Origin: Trichostrongylus colubriformis
Taxonomy: Eukaryota; Nematoda; Chromadorea; Rhabditida; Trichostrongylidae
Assembly: GCA_963978905.1 (NCBI GenBank)
Contig: OZ022256.1
Span: forward strand, 31,893,426-31,957,425
DNA length: 64,000 bases
Direction of reading: 5' to 3'
The notes under the pieces are model-generated. The model did no database searches. It was given only the letters and a program-made list of their open reading frames with translations, and was not told where the DNA came from. The translations under genes were made by a program, and so were the position numbers. Below are positions 21,789 to 32,305 of the stretch, piece by piece. Numbering within the stretch: position 1 is the first letter of the stretch; every line of letters starts with the position of its first letter.

Positions 21789-22150
21789 AAAAAGGAGAAA
21801 AAATGGTTTGAAAGACCGCTGCATTGACAGGAAAATCGATCGATAGGCCCGCAGTGTATGTGGAATGCGCTCACAACTCTTCCCATAAGTTCGGTTTTGA
21901 TCATAATGATTTTATCATAGCGTATTTTGGAAATATTGCAAAATTGTCCCAGATAATCATTTCCATTCAAATTCCGAGGGCTTGATCTTGAACAGGTAGA
22001 TGTTTTTGGCAGATTTTTGTGATGCCAAAGCTACAAGGGAAAGTATTTCCCATAGTATCATAGGGGCCCCTAGTATCATGTGGGCTCCTAGCAGCATAAA
22101 CGGAAAATGCTTCATAATACACCTTTGCCCAGGTGTACCCAATCAGCTTC

Positions 22151-22242
22151 GGTTTAATTACCCAAGTTTGAGGTACTTTTAAGATCCGACTCGATTTCTA
22201 TCGTGGTCAGAAAAATTTTGAAAACCTCTCCTGACAGGAGAG
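22151..22242 (+). ncRNA. SL1 RNA gene (array B, 9)
   Basis: Canonical leader 22151-22172. RNA part intact. Confidence 0.93.
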
Positions 22243-22599
22243 AAAAAGGAGAAAAAATGGTTTGAAAGACCGCTGCATTGACAGGAAAATCGATCGATAG
22301 GCCCGCAGTGTATGTGGAATGCGCCCACAACTCTTTGCATAAGTTCGATTTTGATCAGAATGAATTTAATAATAGCGTATTTTGGAAATATTGCAAAATT
22401 GTCCAAGATAATCATTTCCATTCAAATTCCGAGGGCTTGATCTTGAATAGGTGGTTGGAGGATTTTCGTGATGCCAAAGCTACAAGGAAAAGTATTTCCC
22501 ATAGTATCATAGGGGCCCCTAGTATCATGCGGGCTCCTAGCAGCATAAACGGAAAATGCTTCATAACACACCTTTGCCCAGGTGTACCCAATCAGCTTC

Positions 22600-22691
22600 G
22601 GTTTAATTACCCAAGTTTGAGGTACTTTTAAGATCCGACTCGATTTCTATCGTGGTCAGAAAAATTTTGAAAACCTCTCCTGACAGGAGAG
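22600..22691 (+). ncRNA. SL1 RNA gene (array B, 10)
   Basis: Canonical leader 22600-22621. RNA part intact. Preceded by a 449-bp unit. Confidence 0.93.
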
Positions 22692-23054
22692 AAAAAGGAG
22701 AAAAAATGGTTTGAAAGACCGCTGCATTGACAGGAAAATCGATCGATAGGCCCGCAGTGTATGTGGAATGCGTTCACAACTCTTCCCATAAGTTCGATTT
22801 TGATCAGAATGAATTTAATAATAGCGTATTTTGGAAATATTGCAAAATTGTCCAAGATAATCATTTCCATTCAAATTCCGAGGGCTTGATCTTGAATAGG
22901 TAGATGTTTTTGGCAGATTTTTGTGATGCCAAAGCTACAAGGGAAAGTATTTCCCATAGTATCATAGGGGCCCCTAGTATCATGCGGCCTCCTAGCAGCA
23001 TAAACGGAAAATGCTTCATAACACACCTTTGCCCAGGTGTACCCAATCAGCTTC

Positions 23055-23146
23055 GGTTTAATTACCCAAGTTTGAGGTACTTTTAAGATCCGACTCGATT
23101 TCTATCGTGGTCAGAAAAATTTTGAAAACCTCTCCTGACAGGAGAG
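23055..23146 (+). ncRNA. SL1 RNA gene (array B, 11)
   Basis: Canonical leader 23055-23076. RNA part intact. The upstream spacer reads ATGCGGCCTCC where most units have ATGTGGGCTCC. Confidence 0.93.
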
Positions 23147-23508
23147 AAAAAGGAGAAAAAATGGTTTGAAAGACCGCTGCATTGACAGGAAAATCGATCG
23201 ATAGGCCCGCAGTGTATGTGGAATGCGCCCACAACTCTTTGCATAAGTTCGATTTTGATCAGAATGATTTTATGATAGCGTATTTTGGCAATATTGCAAA
23301 ATTGTCCAAGATAATCATTTCCATTCAAATTCCGAGGGCTTGATCTTGAACAGGTAGATGTTTTTGGCAGATTTTTGTGATGCCAAAGCTACAAGGGAAA
23401 GTATTTCCCATAGTATCATAGGGGCCCCTAGTATCATGTGGGCTCCTAGCAGCATAAACGGAAAATGCTTCATAACACACCTTTGCCCAGGTGTACCCAA
23501 TCAGCTTC

Positions 23509-23600
23509 GGTTTAATTACCCAAGTTTGAGGTACTTTTAAGATCCGACTCGATTTCTATCGTGGTCAGAAAAATTTTGAAAACCTCTCCTGACAGGAGAG
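23509..23600 (+). ncRNA. SL1 RNA gene (array B, 12)
   Basis: Canonical leader 23509-23530. RNA part intact. Confidence 0.93.
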
Positions 23601-23963
23601 AAAAAGGAGAAAAAATGGTTTGAAAGACCGCTGCATTGACAGGAAAATCGATCGATAGGCCCGCAGTGTATGTGGAATGCGCTCACAACTCTTCCCATAA
23701 GTTCGATTTTGATCAGAATAAATTTAATAATAGCGTATTTTGGAAATATTGCAAAATTGTCCAAGATAATCATTTCCATTCAAATTCCGAGGGCTTGATC
23801 TTGAACAGGTAGATGTTTTTGGCAGATTTTTGTGATGCCAAAGCTACAAGGGAAAGTATTTCCCATAGTATCATAGGGGCCCCTAGTATCATGCGGCCTC
23901 CTAGCAGCATAAACGGAAAATGCTTCATAACACACCTTCGCACAGGTATCCCCAATCAGCTTC

Positions 23964-24055
23964 GGTTTAATTACCCAATTTTGAGGTACTTTTAAGGTCC
24001 GACTCGATTTCTATCGTGGTCAGAAAAATTTTGAAAACCTCTCCTGACAGGAGAG
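23964..24055 (+). ncRNA. SL1 RNA gene, variant leader (G16T) (array B, 13)
   Basis: The leader at 23964-23985 reads CCAATTTTGAG, with the linked AAGGTCCG intron change seen also at 13085. Unlike that copy, the upstream promoter block is complete here. Sm-like site and hairpin intact. Confidence 0.88.
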
Positions 24056-24427
24056 AAAAAGGAGAAAAAATGGTTTGAAAGACCGCTGCATTGACAGGAA
24101 AATCGATCGATAGGCCCGCAGTGTATGTGGAATGCGCCCACAACTCTTTGCATAAGTTCGATTTTGATCAGAATGACTTTATCATAGCGTATTTTGGAAA
24201 TATTGCAAAATTGTCCCAGATAATCATTTTCATTCGAATTCCGAGGGCTTGATCTTGAACAGGTAGATGTTTTTGGCAGATTTTTGTGATGCCAAAGCTA
24301 TGAGATAAAGTATTCTCACGTATTCCCTGGAGTACCATAGGGGCCCCTAGTATCATGTGGGCTCCTAGCAGCATAAACGGAAAATACTTCATAATACACC
24401 TTCGCCCAGGTGTCCCCAATCATCTTC

Positions 24428-24519
24428 GGTTTAATTACCCAAGTTTGAGGTACTTTTAAGATCCGACTCGATTTCTATCGTGGTCAGAAAAATTTTGAAA
24501 ACCTCTCCTGACAGGAGAG
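24428..24519 (+). ncRNA. SL1 RNA gene (array B, 14)
   Basis: Canonical leader 24428-24449. RNA part intact. Upstream context is CATCTTC rather than CAGCTTC. Confidence 0.93.
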
Positions 24520-24875
24520 AAAAAGGAGAAAAAATGGTTTGAAAGACCGCTGCATTGACAGGAAAATCGATCGATAGGCCCGCAGTGTATGTGGAATGCG
24601 TTCACAACTCTTCGCCTAAGTTCGATTTTGATCAGAATGATTTTATCATAGCGTATTTTGGAAATATTGCAAAACTGTCCACGACAATCATTTCCATTCA
24701 AATTCCGAGGGCTTGACTTTGAATAGGTGGTTGGAAGATATTCGTGATGCCAAAGCTACAAGGGAAAGTATTTCCCATAGTATCATAGGGGCCCCTAGTA
24801 TCATGTGGGCTCCTGGCAGCATAAACGGAAAATGCTTCATAACACACCTTCGCCCAGGTGTCCCCAATCATCTTC

Positions 24876-24967
24876 GGTTTAATTACCCAAGTTTGAGGTA
24901 CTTTTAAGATCCGACTCGATTTCTATCGTGGTCAGAAAAATTTTGAAAACCTCTCCTGACAGGAGAG
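24876..24967 (+). ncRNA. SL1 RNA gene (array B, 15, last before gap)
   Basis: Canonical leader 24876-24897. RNA part intact. The next unit is lost in the N gap about 48 bases beyond the hairpin. Confidence 0.93.
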
Positions 24968-25015
24968 AAAAAGGAGAAAAAATGGTTTGAAAGACCGCTG
25001 CATTGACAGGAAAAT

Positions 25016-25215
25016 NNNNNNNNNNNNNNNNNNNNNNNNNNNNNNNNNNNNNNNNNNNNNNNNNNNNNNNNNNNNNNNNNNNNNNNNNNNNNNNNNNNNN
25101 NNNNNNNNNNNNNNNNNNNNNNNNNNNNNNNNNNNNNNNNNNNNNNNNNNNNNNNNNNNNNNNNNNNNNNNNNNNNNNNNNNNNNNNNNNNNNNNNNNNN
25201 NNNNNNNNNNNNNNN
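25016..25215. other. 200-bp assembly gap (N)
   Basis: Exactly 200 N, a conventional gap size. The left flank is SL1 repeat and the right flank is unrelated unique DNA. The number of missing SL1 copies cannot be read. Confidence 0.99.
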
Positions 25216-26540
25216 AGGAACTGTACGTGGAATCTCACATCCTCTTTTTTCATAACATCACACTAAAATGATAAGTATCAGGCTTATGGATAGTGGAAAT
25301 AAAGCATGTGTCCAATCAAATCAACCTCACTTCTATTAAACAAAGCCTTGCGTAGTTTATGTGTCTAGCGCATTTCGTTTATTTGCTGAATGTCCTTCTT
25401 TACCATGATTGTTTGACCTTTTTTTTATAAGATGAGACGTAACAAAAGCGTCCACGACTATATATCTCAAAAGTCGCTACGGCGAGAGCCTTGGAACCTC
25501 CAAAGAATGTCTTTTTGGAAGCTCGTTGGCCACTGTGCGTTAACATCAGAACCATACAAACATTCGCCGTCACCCTAAAAGGCACAAATTTCGGCGCTAG
25601 TAAGGGTGTACTAACACATTCACACTGGACTTGACACCGAATAAACCTAGTCCTGTCCCCTGGTGAGAGGGACAGTTATTACCAAGGATCAAGCATTTAT
25701 TGGAAAACGCAACAAAATGTATACTTTTTCTCTAGGGTGCATCCAGCCGTATCAACATGAGACGGCTTCATAAGTACAGCTAAGGGACTGCTTCTCTGAA
25801 AAACTTCAAGTTATTTCAGTTATGACCGTCCTGCTGTAATGACGCATATCCGCATGAGAACATCATATCACCTCATGATAAGGCATCCTGAGACAATGAA
25901 TGCAACGTCATACACTACTGTTCAGCTTCACGATTATCACAACACCGACCACTGCACTCTTTAGGGTCGTCCACTGCGCTGGGGCCCACGATTTCTTTTT
26001 GACAATTCGTGGATTCTCCTGGGAATCCCTTGCGGAGTCTGCATTTCCATGGGAACCTGCGAGATACATCACACGAAGCTAACCCGAGACAAGCAAGGGC
26101 AGATATTTATAACCCTAAGTGCCCTGCGGGCGAATGAAAGACGGAGAGACTAGATAGCAATAATTTAAATACAAAAATGAAAGGCTCCCGCTTGCTGTGG
26201 TTTTAAGTTCTTCTAACGCTTATCCCTATTTTATGCGAGTTTGAATGATGCAACAGAGACCGTTCTTATCAAGGCTGAAAAAGGCGCATAAACTCTGTGG
26301 CTCACGCTGCCTCACTGAACTCCAGAGATTTAAGCGGAACTGCTATTGTCAAACACGAGCAGACCATTACATTCACAGCGATGATTGCACTAAACGCATA
26401 AATTTCAAATTTCAACTAAAAGTAACAATTAAAACTTCTACCTGTACGTCTTTAAGTGTTTAGAGACCCTAGAAAACGCCTATAACATTACAAAATATTT
26501 CATTAAAAAGCATACAGCAAGCAGAGTGAAAAAGTGGATC
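25216..26540. other. No supported gene
   Basis: Unique-looking sequence. The short ORFs (25400-25585 minus, 25900-26082 plus, 26245-26463 plus) have no family motif. Confidence 0.45.
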
Positions 26541-26760
26541 GAATGAAGTCGGGGGGAGGGGGGGGGGGGGGGGGGGAGGCAAATTCCACCGACGTCAAAG
26601 CTTCTTTCCCTCCTAGGCTCAGACTAAAGCAGGACCTAAGCTTTGACAGATGCTTTTTCATAAGGAAGGAGGGGATATCAATTTCAGCCTAAGCCTAGGG
26701 AGGGAATGGAGATTCGACGTCTGCGCAAAGTTGCCCCCTCCTCCCGTTTGACCCAAAAAT
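26541..26760. mobile_element. CCTAGGCTTAGG repeat copy with poly-G
   Basis: A long G-rich run (26551-26577) is followed by GACGTCAAAGC, CTCCTAGGCTCAGACTAA and, inverted, CAGCCTAAGCCTAGGGAGGG, then TTCGACGTC. It is a diverged member of the family at 10926 and 53700. Confidence 0.6.
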
Positions 26761-26816
26761 CTCTTTATCGCGCAGTCGTCCCACACCCATCCACAATCAT
26801 AAATTTGTTCAATCAA

Positions 26817-26935
26817 AGGTATTTTTTTTACCTAAACCTTTCTCGGAGGTAAAGGCTTCACCACCTAAAAAGTAAAGGTAAAAAAAAAAGTAAAAAAGGT
26901 AAAAAAAGTAAAGGTAAAAAGCCTAATCAAAAATA
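26817..26935 (+). repeat. GTAAAA-rich low-complexity tract
   Basis: Repeated AAAGGTAAA and AAAAAGTAAA units, simple sequence. Confidence 0.7.
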
Positions 26936-27289
26936 ACACTGGACACAGAGCCCTCAACTAAAATAGCACCCCGAATAACCTAGTAATACAGACAGCATGG
27001 GGAATGAAGAGACCATCAGGAATTGTGAGAACCGACAAACCTTTACTTCATTGGATAAAGCCGATAGTTGGTCCAAGAGGATTGACATTACTTCACATCG
27101 ACGATTTGAAACTTTCTGCGAACACACGGAACGGGTTTTTGAAATATTGACAGGTGTGTAATTGCAGGCAGAAGAGGGCTATCGTCAGCTTACGTCTAAT
27201 TTTGTAATGCTGTCGCAGGTTCGCCTCTCACTTTTCACGATGTAGAGATTGATTGGCACATCGACTACCCATAAAAAGTATTTCCACGA

Positions 27290-27672
27290 AATCGCTTCAT
27301 GACAACGCTCACCCATACGTCGCGAAGTGTACGCAGACCAGGCTACAGGAGCCCGGCTGAGATGTGCTACCCCACCTGCCATACTCTCCAGACCTTACCC
27401 CTTCTGACTATCCCTTTCTCATTCCCTGAAATCCTTCCTGGCCAAGAGAAACTTTGTTGATTATAACACGTTTGCAAAGGCGATCGCTGACTTCATCGAC
27501 TCCCAGAACCCAGAGTTCCGGGAGGAGGGAATCAACGATTCACCTATGAGGTCGCAGAGTGTTATCGATAACAATGGTGAATACGTTGTTGCCTAATTGT
27601 TGGTTGTTGGAAGGAAAAATAATAAAAAATGGTGGTCGAAAAAAATCCTACAGGACTTTTGGGGCAACCTAA
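27290..27672 (+). pseudogene. mariner transposase 3' fragment 1
   Basis: The C-terminal part of a mariner (DD34D) transposase is readable across two frames. It shows an HDNA-like motif at ~27299, a YSPDLTPSDY-like motif near 27380-27410 and a VIDNNGEYV-like end near 27560-27590. The element closes with TTTTGGGGCAACCTAA followed by TA, a mariner terminal repeat. Stops and frameshifts make it non-functional. The N-terminal half and 5' TIR were not found. Confidence 0.8.
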
Positions 27673-27719
27673 TATTTGTTAACCCGCCAGATTCCGTGGA
27701 GAGAGCTACAGTGCTCGTA

Positions 27720-28375
27720 GTCGATACCCACCCAAGACGCGGTGTCATCTACTACGAGTGGTCTCGCGGCACCAAAGCGACGGACTTGCCACTCTATCAT
27801 CGCTGCATTGGGCAAAGGATGTGTGAGCTACAAGACCGTGCGCCTCTGGTTCATCAGCTTCAGCAACGGCAAGATTGACATGGAAGGCAAACCACGCTCA
27901 GGACTGTGTACCTCTGGGACGCGGAAGGAATGCTTGACCATAACGTGCTGGTACCAGACGGGACAGTCACCGCTGTCGTATACTCCCGCCACCTCCAACA
28001 GCACGCCGTCGCTGTTCGAAAAGCGCCGGAAAAGGTCCGCGGTCACCCTTCTTCATGACAACGCCACCTCCGGAATCGCGAAGAGTACCCAGGCCAAGCT
28101 ATACGAGCTCGGCTGGGATGTTATGCCCCACCCGTCATCCTCTCCAGACATTGCCCCTTCTGACTATCACCTTACCCATTCTCTTGAATCCTTCCTGGTC
28201 AAGAGAAATTTCGTTGATTATGACTTGTTTGCAAAGGCGATGGCTAACTTCTTTTACCCTCAGAACCCAGAATTCTGGGGGTGAGTACGTTGTTACTTAA
28301 TTGTTTTTTGTTGGATGAAAAAATAATAAAAAGTGATGATCGAAAAAACACTACAAGACTTTTGGGACAACCTAA
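27720..28375 (+). pseudogene. mariner transposase copy 2, internally deleted
   Basis: An N-terminal helix-turn-helix-like piece (YYEWSRGTKAT, then SFSNGKIDMEGKPRSG in another frame) is followed closely by the catalytic region (LLHDNA, SSPDIAPSDYHL). The middle of the ~340-residue family length is missing and frames shift. It ends GACTTTTGGGACAACCTAA plus TA. It has the same orientation as copy 1, and the copies are diverged from each other. Confidence 0.82.
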
Positions 28376-29122
28376 TACTTTTTGGGTAAGCCTTGAAAAA
28401 TATCCATCCACCCCTGGTCAAAGGTGTCGTACACTACAAAGGAGGAAAAGGGGAATCAAAGATCTACTCGTCTAATGAATTGGGGAGCGATTTCGTAGTC
28501 TCTAAAAAGGGCACCATTCGACAATCACTGTACTAGGTAGAGGATAGCAGGGTCGGGCTTGGGTCGAGGAGCCCCATGAGGGGGTGTTGAAGCCGTATTC
28601 GAAGTCATAATCGACTTCCTCGACGAGCACTTACTTAATCTACCGTCAGCCAGCCGATCTGTGAAAGAACTCGTCAATCGACAATCATGCTTGATAGCAG
28701 TCTTACGAAAATTTTATCGACCTTAGGCCTCCTCCTGGAAGTACCGGTACTACATTTACCGATCCACGGATTGAAGGCCTTCTTCTTCTGGAATACACTG
28801 ATAAAAGTGAATGATAAAGTTTTTGGCGCCGATGTGCAAGTCAGGGCTTCTGTCCTCCCAGACGAGTCTGGTACCGACTATCCGACGCCAGAGGGATGGA
28901 AGACTTGGTTGGCCTGAGAGGGCGTTGTGCTGGATTTGATTCCCGCACCACGGGAATGGGGTGCGCGCTTTTATACATACTGCAATATACATATATGCTC
29001 AGCTAACCTCACATCGTCCTTCTTGGCAATGTGTAACGGGCATCACACAATCAGGATGATTCACCTTCACCTTTTTTATAAATCCCTTCTGAAAAAAGTC
29101 TGACTTAACTTGACATGAGAAA
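28376..29122. other. No supported gene
   Basis: Intervening DNA without a recognised gene. The ORF at 28687-28917 lacks a known domain. Confidence 0.4.
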
Positions 29123-30620
29123 TTGGATCATGCCAGTGAGGTAGCGCTTTGGATGAAATCCTCATGCATGGCGCATCCCACAGAAAAGCTGAGCGACGCT
29201 TCTCGCCTTTCCACTAGGCCTTCGAGAGCGAAGGATGCATATTGGAAAAATTTCAGTAACAATGAATCGATTTTTGGGAAGATTCGTGGGAAGATCTCGC
29301 AAATTCGACGAAAAAAAGGTCCCCTCAACTAGCTTTTCTGAATTTTTCTTGCTTCGTTTCAGAGATGTGGCATAGCTCAGGTAGTCATTCGAAAGCAAAA
29401 ACCTCGCAGACACTGCTTCACCCAAACGAACTCATATAGTTAAGTTTGAAGGAAGTTATGGTCATTTGAAGTAAAACACTCCGAAATTCCCCTCAACTGG
29501 CCCTCAACTGCCTTCTCTCAAAATAACTTCCTTCGTTTTGAAGATATGGCATAGCTCAGGTAGTCATTCGAAAGCGACCACCTAGCAGACCCTGCTTCAC
29601 CAAAAAGAACTCATGCGGTTAAGTTTGAAGGAAGTTATGGCCATTTGAAGTGAAACACTCCGAAATTCCCCTCAACTAACCCTCAACTGGAATTCCATAT
29701 CGAGAACTAAGCAACCATTAGGGAAAGCAAGCGGCCAATAGATAGGTCTAAAGAAGTTATTAGGAAAACAATTTACAGCTGCTTGAAAGATGGGCTCTAG
29801 GTAAAGTTTGAAGTGTTTTAATAATGTCGGAATTTAGTATGGGGTGATAATAAGATAACGCGCTCCAACGCGACCGCTTCGCAAGTCGCCCGAAACGGGC
29901 GGTCGCCCGTCGCCTGAAACGAAACTTCAAAGGTAACAGTCTTTTGTTTTTGTTTTTTTTTTTTGATCGAGAGCCCCTTCTGGATCATTTCTAGACTTGT
30001 CCAGTAATAGTGCCTTCATTATTACTGATTCAGTTCCAGCTAAACCAGCAGCGGGAACTGGTGGCATACCAGGCGGTAGCACTCCATCTTCGCTTCTGAT
30101 GGACGTGAAGCGAATCGAGGCCGAAAGGTGGTCGGTGTCGCTGTCGTCGTCGTCGTCCGGCTCGGTCGTGTTGTCGTCGTTGGCTGCTCTCCTGCGGTCT
30201 TGTAGGAGGATGAAGACCGAGCGTTCCAGGAGACGTACGCGGTTGCGGAGGCTCTCGATGGCGTCGAGGAAGGTGGCGACGAAGTCGCCAATGTCGACTT
30301 GGATGAGCCGTTCGGAGGACTGGGTGCTATTGCCGCTGCGGTCTGCCATTGAATACCGGAGGCTTGTTCGCCAGCAATAGAACAAAGGGGGTGGGAGGGA
30401 AGGAGAGAGGGCGTTTTCTTCGCCATGCGATGCTGTTTTTTGATAAAAACTGTGTTAACATTAGAAAAACCTTTATTGATATCCAACAAATTGCAGCAAA
30501 TTCAAAACTAACAATCGCAGACGTAAAAGGGGGGTCGCATTGGGGGCTCCATTTTGGGGGGGGGGGGGAGGGTCGTATTTTTTGAAAATTTCCCTCAACT
30601 GGACGCTTGACCCTGGTAGT
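29123..30620 (+). repeat. Dispersed repeat, copy 1 (with ~590-bp insertion)
   Basis: Blocks at 29150-29395, 29780-29930 and 30520-30620 match 48387-49430 in order and orientation (GATGAAATCCTCAT, CACTAGGCCTTC, GATATGGCATAGCTCAGG, a poly-G run, CTGGACGCTTGACCCTG). Inside is a ~180-bp tandem doubling (29335-29690). The segment ~29930-30520 is not shared with copy 2. Confidence 0.75.
29927..30349 (-). CDS. Small acidic ORF, possible retrocopy
   Basis: An intronless 140-residue frame from the ATG at 30349. Residues ~1-55 are helical with a heptad-like FVATFLDAIESLRNRVRLLE segment, then acidic (EPDDDDDSDTD). Codons in the first two thirds favour C/G at position three, unlike nearby genes. The end contains an A13 tract (29951-29963) that would read as Lys codons, as if an mRNA poly-A tail had been copied in. 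It lies in a segment absent from the sister repeat, which supports insertion. Family not recognised. Confidence 0.4.
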   Translation of the reverse strand: MADRSGNSTQSSERLIQVDIGDFVATFLDAIESLRNRVRLLERSVFILLQDRRRAANDDNTTEPDDDDDSDTDHLSASIRFTSIRSEDGVLPPGMPPVPAAGLAGTESVIMKALLLDKSRNDPEGALDQKKKTKTKDCYL

Positions 30621-32305
30621 ATAGTGTCTTTACAATGGATTGGCAACTATTCGTAACGTTGGCACTAAAGTTTTGACGTGATCACCAGATGTTTGTGGGC
30701 TCGGTTTGTTGTCAGTATTGCTTACAGTTGTTGCGTCACTGCCCTAGGCACCTCTACACGTATAACTCTTCCATCACGTTTTAGAAATGATAGAAATCTC
30801 ATCCCAGGCATGATGCGAGGGTACGGTATCCAAGTGATCGGGCGATTTAATGTGTTCCAGAACAGGCTTACAAAAAATAGGTGGCCCAATTCCTTGGTGA
30901 TCGGGACTTCAATGTGAATCCAGGGATTTGTGATCCAAATTTCGTGGGAAAGGAGAGATTGGTCATGAGGAAGCTTTGTGAAAAATCGCGGCATGAGCGG
31001 CGTTTCTCATCAGCTAGGCAATTTCGCGGACCACCTCATATATAACCTGTATTGAATATGAAGTAGTTGCTGCTCGTTGTTTCCTCTTTCTCCTGTTTTC
31101 ATGTTTATTGCGGAATCATTTTCCTTACCTTTCCGAATATTTATTAATGTTTTCGAGGTTTATCAAAGGATTTGTGACGGGTGTGACGTGTGTGTTATGA
31201 GATTTCGCGTTATTTCAGTGGAAGTTTCCGTTTAGCGATAGGTGTTCGCTTTTGTTCTTGCTTCTCTATGCTTTCTTCAGTACAGAATAACGCGCTGGGT
31301 GTGCACCGTTAGGACGGGGTTCTGCGATTGGCGCAGCGTACGCCCTGCAACGCAGTGTGTGCAAGCTGTTGGGAGCGTCGAATGTTATTGAGTAATCAGT
31401 TATTGAATGCAGCATGTCGCATTCCAGAATCCTTTTCTCACGGAGCACCTTCTCAGACGGTGTCTCCAGGAGCATGATTTTAGGTTGGGGCATATCAGAT
31501 GGGGAAATGAGTCAGTCAGCGCTTAGTTGAAGAAAAGCAAATAGGATACAATCCTAGAAGTGGAAATGCGAAATTCGCAGATTTTGTATGCACAGTCATA
31601 CATGTGTGTATGCGTAGTTTTTTCTTTTTATTCAGTTTCTATTCGTTTTCTTTCAAATCTTTTTTTTTTGATATCCTGCATAGACCACACTGATGAGCCC
31701 TACTAGTGCATTTGCACTGGCTGTCTGTGGTTGAGAGGGCGAAAGAGCCTTTTCGTTATTCCACCTTACTATCACTTTGTTTCATGTTCATGCTTATATT
31801 CGAGTTTTTTTTGGTAATTTTCCACTTATTCGGGGTGCGTGCAATCATGGAATGGTGCTTGCGCAATAAGAATTGCAACTTGGAACTCTGTAGGGAACGA
31901 CATTTGTCATCTACAGGTAAAAGACCAGAAAGGTGTACTGATATGTACATAAATATTGAGTCGTAACTCTAGCTAGCTAACTGCCGGAATACAATCACCT
32001 TTCCCTTCTTTACCCCTTGTATGCGACCCACATTGACCCACATGACTGGCATTTTTTTGGTACCTTTCCATTTATTTCACACATGAAGTGAAGAGGGAGC
32101 CTTCCACAACAGGCTGAGCTTGCAAATTGCTTATTGCTTGCGCAATAAGAACTGCAACTCAGAACTCTGTGTAGGGGACGACATTTGTCATCCCCAAGTA
32201 AAGGAATAAAACGGCAATCCTTTAGAAATGACCCTTATCCTTCCCCATATACAATATGAATAGTACGCCACTATGCAATGTGTATAATATTCACACAAGG
32301 TCTCT
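30621..32305. other. No supported gene; one diverged direct repeat
   Basis: Blocks near 31676-31925 and 32020-32204 share CTTGCGCAATAAGAA(T/C)TGCAAC and GACGACATTTGTCATC-type sequence at ~280-bp offset. The ORFs at 30722-30994 minus and 31706-31966 plus have no recognisable motif. Confidence 0.4.

Larger units (their letters stand above)
18145..25015 (+). repeat. SL1 tandem array, subfamily B (447-464 bp units)
   Basis: Fifteen genes follow at spacings 447, 456, 454, 461, 448, 454, 454, 448, 454, 449, 455, 454, 455, 464 and 448. The spacers hold ATCGATCGAT, AGGGGCCCCT and candidate PSE blocks. The 447-449-bp units mostly carry GGTGGTTGGA near the centre; most 454-456-bp units carry GTAGATG or GTGGATG and a T-rich stretch. 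The ~461/464-bp units contain CTATGAGATAAAGTATTC instead. The array enters the N gap, so its true length is unknown. No 5S rRNA sequence was found in the unit. The ORFs across it are artefacts. Confidence 0.93.

Noticed and set aside
18145..25015. About 40 short ORFs (60-117 codons) in both strands across the repeat
   Set aside because: They recur with each satellite unit and overlap SL1 RNA genes; they have no independent coding evidence.
8897..25015. 5S rRNA linked to SL1
   Set aside because: The unit was read in full for a 5S-like sequence, as in C. elegans, and none was recognised.
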